Source of the DNA: Candidatus Zixiibacteriota bacterium
GTDB lineage: Bacteria > Zixibacteria > MSB-5A5 > UBA10806 > 4484-95
DNA length: 32,056 nt
Reading direction: 5' to 3'
Assembly (NCBI GenBank): GCA_012517955.1
Contig: JAAYTW010000057.1
Location: 1 to 32,056, forward strand
Under the pieces are notes generated by a model that saw nothing but the letters and a program-made list of their open reading frames with translations, made no database searches and was not told the origin of the DNA. This document shows, piece by piece, positions 8,590 to 15,908 of the stretch. Positions within the stretch are counted from its first letter, which is position 1. Each line of letters starts with the position of its first letter. Made by a program: the position numbers and the translations under genes.

Positions 8590-9582
8590 ATGATAGAGAA
8601 TAAAAAAATATTCATTACGGGAGGCGCCGGATTTATCGGAACCTCCATCGTCGGCCGATTGGTGGATGCCAATGAGATTATTATTTATGATAATCTGTCT
8701 CGTAACAGCCTTAAAGATGCCTATTTTAAAAATCATCATAACCTGAAAGTAATTAGAGGCGATATCCTTGATTATGAGAACCTGGCGCGTCAAATGAAAG
8801 GCGCGGATATAATAATCCATCTGGCGGCCGTGGCTGGAATCGATACCGTGATTAAAAGCCCGATTACCACAATGAAAGTCAATTTGCTTGGCACATACAA
8901 CGTCCTGGAGGCGGCCAGCGCCTTGTCCAAACTCGATCGCTTAGTCGAATTTTCAACATCCGAAGTATTCGGCTCCTACGCTTTCAGGTCAGAAGAAAAT
9001 GACAGCACAGCCTTGGGTGCCGTCGGCAACGCTCGATGGACTTACGCCGTAAGCAAATTGGCGGGGGAGCATCTTGCTTACAGCTATTATTCCGAACGCC
9101 AATTGCCGACGGTATCAATTCGCCCATTTAATATTTATGGGCCCGGTCAGGTCGGCGAAGGCGCGATACATCATTTTATAACGCGCGCCTTACGAAACCA
9201 GTTTTTGACCATACACGGCGACGGCGACCAAATTCGTTCTTGGTGCTATATCGATGATTTGCTCGATGGGGTGATGCTGGCGCTGGAAAAACCCGAAGCC
9301 GTCGGTAATAGTTTCAATATCGGCAATCCGCGCGGCACAATAACTATCAACGGTCTGGCGATGGCCGTTGTGAGGGTGACCTATTCAAAATCAAAAATCG
9401 TCTATGTTCCCAAACATTTTGCTGATGTCGAATTGCGCATTCCTAATATCGACAAAGCGAAACGCCTTCTTGGTTACGAACCGAAAATAGACCTTGAGGA
9501 AGGGCTTAGACGAACGGCCACTTGGTACTATGGAAAAATCAACGGTAATAAAGCTAATAAGGCCGCGACTTTCTCAATCTGA
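8590..9582 (+). CDS. NAD-dependent epimerase/dehydratase (extended SDR, nucleotide-sugar)
   Basis: FITGGAGFIGTSIVGRL Rossmann motif, YAVSKLAGEHLAYSYY (YxxxK), RPFNIYGPGQVGEGAIHHFITRAL. Confidence 0.93.
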   Translation: MIENKKIFITGGAGFIGTSIVGRLVDANEIIIYDNLSRNSLKDAYFKNHHNLKVIRGDILDYENLARQMKGADIIIHLAAVAGIDTVIKSPITTMKVNLLGTYNVLEAASALSKLDRLVEFSTSEVFGSYAFRSEENDSTALGAVGNARWTYAVSKLAGEHLAYSYYSERQLPTVSIRPFNIYGPGQVGEGAIHHFITRALRNQFLTIHGDGDQIRSWCYIDDLLDGVMLALEKPEAVGNSFNIGNPRGTITINGLAMAVVRVTYSKSKIVYVPKHFADVELRIPNIDKAKRLLGYEPKIDLEEGLRRTATWYYGKINGNKANKAATFSI

Positions 9583-10654
9583 GATTCAGGCGGTCAATCA
9601 GGTCCTTGAAACGGGTATGTTGGTATCGGGACCTGTGGTTCAGCGATTTGAAAACAGCCTGGCCGAATATCTTGGCGTGAAACACGTAATCTGCGTGTCA
9701 TCGGGTACGGCCGCTTTACATCTTTCGTTGCTGGCCGCGGGTATAAAACCGCAAGATGAAGTTATTGTACCCGCTTTCACTTTTCCGGCCACCGCTAATG
9801 TAGTCGAAAATGTGGGCGCCGTTCCCATCTTTGTCGATTGTGGGCTTGACGGTCTTAACCTTGATGTTAATGATATAGAGCGTCATATCGGCCCGCAAAC
9901 AAGGGCAATCATGCCGGTACACGGACTCGGCTTTCCGGCCGATATGGATATTATTAATGATATAGCGGCGAAATATAACCTTACCGTGATAGAGGATGCC
10001 GCTTGTGCCCTTGGGTCACGTTATAAGAATAGACTTTGCGGGACGATAGGTGATATTGGCGCGTTTAGTTTTCACCCGCGGAAACTATTAACGACCGGCG
10101 AGGGAGGGGCGATAGTCGTTAAAGATGAGATTACGGCAAGTTTAGTGAAAAGCCTGCGTAATCACGGCTATGATGACGGCGATTATCGTTATGCCGGATA
10201 TAATTATCGTATGACCGATTTTCAGGCCGCTATGGGTTTGTCGCAATTAGATTCATACGCGGAATATCTTGAGGAAAGAAAGAAACTTGCTCATGAACTT
10301 GCCCTTTTACTGGGAAGGTTTCATTGGCTGGAGGTAATCAAACCTGAAATCGGAACCGAGCCGAATTGCCAGACTTTTGTCGTCAGATTAGCCGAGGATA
10401 TCGACAGAAAATCGCTGCTTAATTTCTTGGCCTCAAGAAATATCGAAGCCACCATTGGTACGTATTGCGTGCCGATGACTCATTATTATCGGGTCCGTTA
10501 TGGCTATCGGGCTGAGGAGTTTCCAAAATCCTATGATTCTTATAATCGCCTGGTATCGCTACCGCTTTATCACGGTATGAAACCGATTGAAATGGTTATC
10601 ATATTCGAGGCCCTTAAAGACTTTACGATAGAAATGGTAAAGGAACTGGTCTGA
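9530..10654 (+). CDS. DegT/DnrJ/EryC1/StrS family PLP-dependent sugar aminotransferase
   Basis: VSSGTAALHLSLLAAGIKPQDEVIVPAFTFPATANVV, VIEDAACALGSRYKNRLCGTIGDIGAFSFHPRKLLTTGEGGAIV (PLP-Lys), NYRMTDFQAAMGLSQLD. Start chosen at ATG 9530 to align with the family N-terminus; the ORF track extends to 9494. Confidence 0.94.
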   Translation: MEKSTVIKLIRPRLSQSEIQAVNQVLETGMLVSGPVVQRFENSLAEYLGVKHVICVSSGTAALHLSLLAAGIKPQDEVIVPAFTFPATANVVENVGAVPIFVDCGLDGLNLDVNDIERHIGPQTRAIMPVHGLGFPADMDIINDIAAKYNLTVIEDAACALGSRYKNRLCGTIGDIGAFSFHPRKLLTTGEGGAIVVKDEITASLVKSLRNHGYDDGDYRYAGYNYRMTDFQAAMGLSQLDSYAEYLEERKKLAHELALLLGRFHWLEVIKPEIGTEPNCQTFVVRLAEDIDRKSLLNFLASRNIEATIGTYCVPMTHYYRVRYGYRAEEFPKSYDSYNRLVSLPLYHGMKPIEMVIIFEALKDFTIEMVKELV

Positions 10655-11586
10655 TGCATAAAATAGCGATTGCCGGAAACACGTCTTTAGCATATTACTG
10701 CGCCCAAAAATTGTGTCGAAGTGGAGCGCCGGTAGATATCATATTCTATCCGAAAAAGGGCAACGCCGATTTGTACGATGCGGTGGATTTTTCGCCGCTG
10801 GCGGGCGAATTCAGAATTTGTCGGGAGGGGTTACCTCTTTCAAAAGACAAAATGGATTTTCCCCAGATTGATATCTTGATAAAGCTTGAATGGCCGGAAA
10901 AGCTCAGAATTCCGATTGTCCCTAACTTGGGGACTTTAAGCGTCAACCTTAATGGGCAGTATGCCGGCGGTCAAATACTTGATGTCGCGGCCGCTCTCTA
11001 TTTAGGAAACTCGGAATTTTCCTTCCAATTATTGGGGAAAAGTAAGAGCGGGTCCGAATCCGTTATCGGTCAATCAATGATTACTATCAACATTTTTGAC
11101 GATGTCAGGTCGCTGAAATCGAAAGCGGCCGTTATTACCGCCCGAATGCTTCTCGAGAATATTGCGGCGCTCAATCAATCGGGGTCATGGATTGTGGCTC
11201 CAGATTCGCCCAGTATATTAAAAACCGCCATCAATAGGACTATCGATTGGAACAAAGATTCTATTTCGATTCACAATCAAGTGCGTTCACTGACTCACCC
11301 AGGGCAAGGCGCAATCACCGAATGCGAAGGCGCCCGACTTTATGTTTGGCACGGCCATCCTTATGACGTTTCGGGCAACATCTATGGCGCGGCCCAACCC
11401 GGCACTATCCTCGATAGCACCGAAGAATTGGGCGTAGTTGTGCAAACCGCAAAGGGCGCTTTCCTCGTGACGAAAATACAACCAGCGGGCGCGCCCGAAT
11501 TGCCGGCCTGGATCTGGGCCTCCGATTATCATATCCAAACCGGCGATATTTTTACTTGGCCGGAGGAAATACTGATTAACGTGTGA
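10654..11586 (+). CDS. Methionyl-tRNA formyltransferase-like (Fmt/ArnA fold) protein, catalytic motif degenerate
   Basis: C-term IHNQVRSLTHPGQGAITECEGARLYVWHGHPYD...PGTILDSTEELGVVVQTAKGAFLVTKIQPAG resembles the Fmt C-terminal domain; N-domain LGTLSVNLNGQYAGGQILDVAAALYLG aligns with the NxHxSLLPxYRG region. Confidence 0.7.
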   Translation: MHKIAIAGNTSLAYYCAQKLCRSGAPVDIIFYPKKGNADLYDAVDFSPLAGEFRICREGLPLSKDKMDFPQIDILIKLEWPEKLRIPIVPNLGTLSVNLNGQYAGGQILDVAAALYLGNSEFSFQLLGKSKSGSESVIGQSMITINIFDDVRSLKSKAAVITARMLLENIAALNQSGSWIVAPDSPSILKTAINRTIDWNKDSISIHNQVRSLTHPGQGAITECEGARLYVWHGHPYDVSGNIYGAAQPGTILDSTEELGVVVQTAKGAFLVTKIQPAGAPELPAWIWASDYHIQTGDIFTWPEEILINV

Positions 11587-11592
11587 GCTTAT

Positions 11593-11802
11593 ATGCGTAA
11601 AAACAGAAAATCTATTAGAATTAAAACATTTCCTGAGCTAACGCAATTTATTCGAGGACAGGAGTATCAAGACACTATATTTCCGGAATCGCAAATCTCG
11701 ATTCCTGGAGTCGGTAGGCTTAGGACTGGCACGTATCATCAGAGCTCCCACGATACCAATGTGCCCAAAAGGCCTAAGCCTGAATTAATAAATCAAAAAT
11801 AA
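11593..11802 (+). CDS. Small hypothetical protein (69 aa)
   Basis: ORF fits between two convincingly coding genes on the same strand; no recognisable domain. Confidence 0.4.
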   Translation: MRKNRKSIRIKTFPELTQFIRGQEYQDTIFPESQISIPGVGRLRTGTYHQSSHDTNVPKRPKPELINQK

Positions 11803-11833
11803 CAACTGTTGGTTTTAATAAATGGATTTGTCT

Positions 11834-12370
11834 ATGAGCAAATGGAAATCACATGGTCCGGGTTTGGAGTTTCTTTCTAAATTGGCCTGGATAGGAAAGA
11901 ATGTTATCATCGAAGATGGAGTACGGATATTTTTCCCCGAAAAAGTCGAAATCGGCGATGATGTATATATCGGCCATAATACTATTTTGAAGGGATATTT
12001 CGATCAACGTCTCATAATTGGAAGCGGCGCCTGGATTGGTCCGCAATGTTTTATTTATGCCGCCGGCGGGATTACAATCGGTCAGAATGTCGGAATTGGT
12101 CCAGGAGTGACGATATTAACATCGGCCCACAAGGACCCACAGGACGATGGGCCTATTCTGCATCAGCCGATTGCTTTTGCTCCCGTTATTCTTGAAGACG
12201 GCTGCGATATCGGCGCCCGGACTACTATTCTGAAAGGTGTTCGCATCGGCAAGGCGGCGCAAATCGGCGCGGGTGCCGTTGTCACTCGCGATATCCCGGA
12301 TTTCGCGGTGGCCGCTGGAGTGCCGGCCAAAGTAATACGTTTCCATCATACTCAAAAGGCGCATGTATAA
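11834..12370 (+). CDS. Left-handed beta-helix (hexapeptide repeat) acyltransferase, probable sugar O/N-acetyltransferase
   Basis: Hexapeptide repeats: VIIEDGVRIFFPEKVEIGDDVYIGHNTILKG...IGSGAWIGPQCFIYAAGGITIGQNVGIGPGVTILTSAHK...IGKAAQIGAGAVVTRDIPDFAVAAGVPAKVIRFH. Start at 11822 also possible. Confidence 0.92.
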   Translation: MSKWKSHGPGLEFLSKLAWIGKNVIIEDGVRIFFPEKVEIGDDVYIGHNTILKGYFDQRLIIGSGAWIGPQCFIYAAGGITIGQNVGIGPGVTILTSAHKDPQDDGPILHQPIAFAPVILEDGCDIGARTTILKGVRIGKAAQIGAGAVVTRDIPDFAVAAGVPAKVIRFHHTQKAHV

Positions 12371-12890
12371 AGATAATTATCGCAAATCGAAGGAATCAGA
12401 TCAAAAATCTGCCGGTAAGATAAAGCCGCTCAGCAAATATGGCTATGCCGATTTCATGCGATTGGCGGCCAATAGCCATAAGGCCGGTAATTATGGCCGG
12501 GCCGTCGATAATTGCCGGCTTGCTGTCGAGATGGCCGAGCGCGCGAAAGATATTAAAAGCATGGCGGACGCGTATGATTTGTGGATTAACGCTCTCATGG
12601 TCGAAAAGAAATATCAAGCAATCAAAAAACTATGCTGCGAGGCCAGGACCAAACTCGGAAATTACCTCGATCTGGTATATTACGAATTTCTTGTAGCCCG
12701 TAATTCCAATGATTCATCAATTGCCAGGAAATTGGCCGCCGAATTTCTTGATATGAAAAGCAAGACAATTAAAAAGAAAAATAGCTGGGGTATCACCAAA
12801 ATTGAATTTGCCGGTGAAATTCAAGAATATTTGAACAATCTGCCTGAACATGAAGAGGATGTCAAAAATAGTATGGGAATGGAAAAATAA
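12363..12890 (+). CDS. Small TPR-like helical protein, paralogous to the N-terminus of the next gene
   Basis: YADFMRLAANSHKAGNYGRAVDNCRLAVEMAE...LWINALMVEKKYQAIKKLCCEARTKLGNYLDLVYYEF aligns with the next protein (see findings). Confidence 0.7.
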   Translation: MYKDNYRKSKESDQKSAGKIKPLSKYGYADFMRLAANSHKAGNYGRAVDNCRLAVEMAERAKDIKSMADAYDLWINALMVEKKYQAIKKLCCEARTKLGNYLDLVYYEFLVARNSNDSSIARKLAAEFLDMKSKTIKKKNSWGITKIEFAGEIQEYLNNLPEHEEDVKNSMGMEK

Positions 12891-12891
12891 T

Positions 12892-15693
12892 ATGTCAAAG
12901 AATACAATGAATAAATCCAAACAAAGCCATGCGGTGAATCATGTCGATTATCTCCGGCGGGCCCAGGAATCATTTGCCCGCGATAATTTTAAGCGGGCCG
13001 CATCCTTCTGTAAAAAGGCGACTGAATTTGAAAGCGGCATCGCCAGACATCAACTGGCACAGATTTATTTTTTGTGGGTTTTATCGCTCATGAAGCTGGA
13101 GGACTACAAAGCTATCGATAAATTAATCCCCAGGGCTGAAAACGCGTTGGGAAAATACCTTGACCTGGCTTTCATGAAAGTAATGGCCGCTTATGGCGAA
13201 CAAAATTATGAACGCGTTATCGCTCTTGTAGACGAATATCAGGCTCTTTATCGTTCAATCGGCGAATCGGAGGACAAATCTCTTTGCCAGAGCAGGGATT
13301 ATATTGATGAGGTTCTCTGGTTGGGCGCCGAATCGGCCGGCAAGCTTTTAAATATCGACAAGGCGGCGGCTCTGATGAAAGAATCGCTTTCTTTTCGGCC
13401 CGACAATCACCCTCATCGCGTGCAATTGGCGACGATGCTGGCCAAAGATGGCCGCGACGAGGAGGCCCTGGCTATTATCGATGAGGGAATCAATCTCTAT
13501 CCCGATGTAATCGCGCTCCAAAACGCCAAGGGATTTATTTATGGCGAAATAGAGAGATACGAAGAAGCCGAAAAGTATTTAAATGATTTGCTCAATCGAT
13601 ATCCCAACGACACCGACGCCCTAAACAACTTGGGTGTTATTTATGATAAGCAGGGATACTATGATCGAGCCAAAAGATATTTTAGGCTTGCTCTCGAAAA
13701 AGAACCCGGTAATCAAACCGCTCGGAACAATCTCGAATATCTCGAAAACACGATTGATGAAACGCCTCAGAAAATCTCAGTGTGTATGATTGTGAAAAAT
13801 GAAGAGAAATTTCTTCCGGGATGTCTCGCGTCGATAAAAGGTCTGGCCGATGAAATCATAGTGGTTGATACCGGTTCCACCGATCGTACTATGGAAATCG
13901 CCCGTGAATATGGCGCTAAAATCTATGAACATCCCTGGCAAAACGATTTCTCGTTGCACCGCAATCAATCGATAGGCTACGCCACCGGCGATTGGATTTT
14001 GATTATTGATGCCGACGAGGAACTTGATCCCAAAGAACACGAAGTCATTCGGTCAGCCGTAAAACGTAAAGATATCGATTCGATATCGTTTGTGGTCTAT
14101 AACAAAATCCAATCCGGGAGAATCGGCTTCTTGAATTCGCACCGCCTGTTTCGCAATCATAAGGGATTCAAGTATTCAGGCATCGTTCATAATCAACTTG
14201 AGGTGACAGGCAAGACTCTAGTCAGTCATCTAAAAATATTCCACCACGGCTATGGTTTATCTGACGAACAGATGAAGAAAAAAGCCGAACGCACCGAAAA
14301 ACTGCTTTTGCAGCAACTTAAAGAAAACCCCGATGCTATATTTCCGCATTTTAATCTGGCGCAGATATATCGGGGAATGGGCGAACCGGCCAAAAGCCTT
14401 GAACATGCCTTGATAACCATAGAAAAACTTGGACCAAACGACCTTGATAGGCGTCATGTGTATGTGATGTCGCTCGATCAGGCTGGTTGCGCGTATATCG
14501 GACTGGGGCGATTCGATGACGCCGAAACGATTTTCAAGCGAGCGTTGGAGTATAAAAGCGATTACCTTGATCCGATGTTCAATCTTGGTTATATGTATAT
14601 GCGGCAGCAACGGTATGATGATGCCGAAGCTATATTCCTTCGCTACTTGAAAACAAGGGAGAGCTATTCGCCCCATAGGGAATGGTTGGGGCTTATTCTT
14701 AACAACTTGAACAGCCAATTCGCTGTTTACTATGGTTTGGGTTTGATTTATTTTTTACGCTCTCAAATCGATACCGCGTTAGCCGTTTTGCAAAAGGCTC
14801 TTGAATACACCGAAGACTTCGAATATCTGCATCATCTGCTTGCTCGTTGTTATCGCCAAAAAGGGCAATTTGCGAAGATTCTTGAACATTGTTCTAAGGC
14901 CATACAATATGGGCACGAGGATGGCGAGATACGTTTATTGGAAGGGGAAGCCTATCTTAATCTTGGGGATGCCGGTTCGGCGCAACATAGTTTCGAAAGG
15001 GCCTTGGAAATTCAACCCAATTTCGAGGAGGCGAAACTTGGGCTTGTCGGAGTGGCTTCTCTTAAAAATAACCCGGCGGAAACCCTGAAAACGATTGACG
15101 AATTTTTAAAATCGTCTCCGTTTTCGCCGCAAGGATTGGCCACGCGGGGTGACCTCCTGTTTGAACTTGGTGATACTTATGGAGCTAAAAAAAGCTACCT
15201 GGAATCGGCCAAGCATGCCCCATACGATTACAAGGTCATAAATAATCTTGGAAACTGCTACCTGAAAGAAAAAAACTTCGCGTCCGCCGAATATTGTTAT
15301 CTCAGCGCCCTTCAGAAAAATCGCAATTTTCTCCCCGGATATCGTAATCTCGCGATTGCCTTGATTAATCAAAATCGAATGACGGATGCCTTAGATTATC
15401 TCGAATTTTACCTTTCCAAGAACCCCAACGACGCTGATATCCATGCGACGATTGCCGATATTTACTATCACTCGAAAAAATACGGCGAGGCGTTGAAATA
15501 CTACGAAAAATATCTAATGTTTTACCCGCAAAACTTGGACGTGATTGTTCGAATCGCCGATTGCTATTTCAATATGAATAAATTTCAGTCGGCTATGATG
15601 GGCTACAAAGTCGTGCTTGAGAAGAACCCTGATCATAAAATCGCCAGACAGCGGTTGGACGAATTGAAGGGGTTTATGCAACCCCATGCCTGA
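12892..15693 (+). CDS. TPR - GT2 glycosyltransferase - TPR multidomain protein
   Basis: Central GT2 domain ISVCMIVKNEEKFLPGCLASIKGLADEIIVVDTGSTDRTMEIAREYGAKIYEHPWQNDFSLHRNQSIGYATGDWILIIDADEEL flanked by many TPR units. Start ATG 12892 preferred over 12850, which lies inside the upstream ORF. Confidence 0.92.
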   Translation: MSKNTMNKSKQSHAVNHVDYLRRAQESFARDNFKRAASFCKKATEFESGIARHQLAQIYFLWVLSLMKLEDYKAIDKLIPRAENALGKYLDLAFMKVMAAYGEQNYERVIALVDEYQALYRSIGESEDKSLCQSRDYIDEVLWLGAESAGKLLNIDKAAALMKESLSFRPDNHPHRVQLATMLAKDGRDEEALAIIDEGINLYPDVIALQNAKGFIYGEIERYEEAEKYLNDLLNRYPNDTDALNNLGVIYDKQGYYDRAKRYFRLALEKEPGNQTARNNLEYLENTIDETPQKISVCMIVKNEEKFLPGCLASIKGLADEIIVVDTGSTDRTMEIAREYGAKIYEHPWQNDFSLHRNQSIGYATGDWILIIDADEELDPKEHEVIRSAVKRKDIDSISFVVYNKIQSGRIGFLNSHRLFRNHKGFKYSGIVHNQLEVTGKTLVSHLKIFHHGYGLSDEQMKKKAERTEKLLLQQLKENPDAIFPHFNLAQIYRGMGEPAKSLEHALITIEKLGPNDLDRRHVYVMSLDQAGCAYIGLGRFDDAETIFKRALEYKSDYLDPMFNLGYMYMRQQRYDDAEAIFLRYLKTRESYSPHREWLGLILNNLNSQFAVYYGLGLIYFLRSQIDTALAVLQKALEYTEDFEYLHHLLARCYRQKGQFAKILEHCSKAIQYGHEDGEIRLLEGEAYLNLGDAGSAQHSFERALEIQPNFEEAKLGLVGVASLKNNPAETLKTIDEFLKSSPFSPQGLATRGDLLFELGDTYGAKKSYLESAKHAPYDYKVINNLGNCYLKEKNFASAEYCYLSALQKNRNFLPGYRNLAIALINQNRMTDALDYLEFYLSKNPNDADIHATIADIYYHSKKYGEALKYYEKYLMFYPQNLDVIVRIADCYFNMNKFQSAMMGYKVVLEKNPDHKIARQRLDELKGFMQPHA

Positions 15694-15732
15694 CAGCGGG
15701 TTGACTGTTCCAAAATTGATCATCGGATATCC

Positions 15733-15759
15733 TAATGATTTTGGGGCTTTTGCCGAAGT
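15733..15759 (+). promoter_or_regulatory. Candidate sigma-28 (FliA/SigD) promoter for flagellin
   Basis: TAATGATT (15733-15740) - 11 nt - GCCGAAGT (15752-15759), compared with consensus TAAAGTTT-N11-GCCGATAA: 6/8 and 5/8 matches with exact spacing, about 150 nt upstream of the flagellin ATG. Confidence 0.6.
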
Positions 15760-15798
15760 ATATACTGAAAACTTCATAGTCGTAAAATGCAGTATAAA

Positions 15799-15900
15799 AC
15801 AAGGAGGTGGGTTAACACAATTCATCCGCAGTAACCAAATAGTAGGATGAGTTATTATCAACTTGCAGACAACGGATGTCTGCATTCACTTTCAAGGAGG
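15799..15900 (+). promoter_or_regulatory. Candidate CsrA-binding leader of flagellin mRNA (several GGA motifs incl. hairpin-loop GGA and SD-overlapping GGA)
   Basis: ACAAGGAGGT at 15799-15808; perfect stem TGCAGACA/TGTCTGCA (15864-15871/15877-15884) with loop ACGGA (15872-15876); SD AAGGAGG at 15894-15900. Confidence 0.6.
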
Positions 15901-15908
15901 AATTCCAA

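Noticed and set aside
12850-12891. Upstream start of the TPR-GT2-TPR ORF at ATG 12850
   Set aside because: It lies wholly inside the previous ORF; ATG 12892 immediately follows that stop and gives a sensible N-terminus.
15876-15908. ORF-track flagellin start at 15876
   Set aside because: This ATG overlaps the leader hairpin loop; ATG 15909 has the SD and the canonical MALRINHNISA N-terminus.
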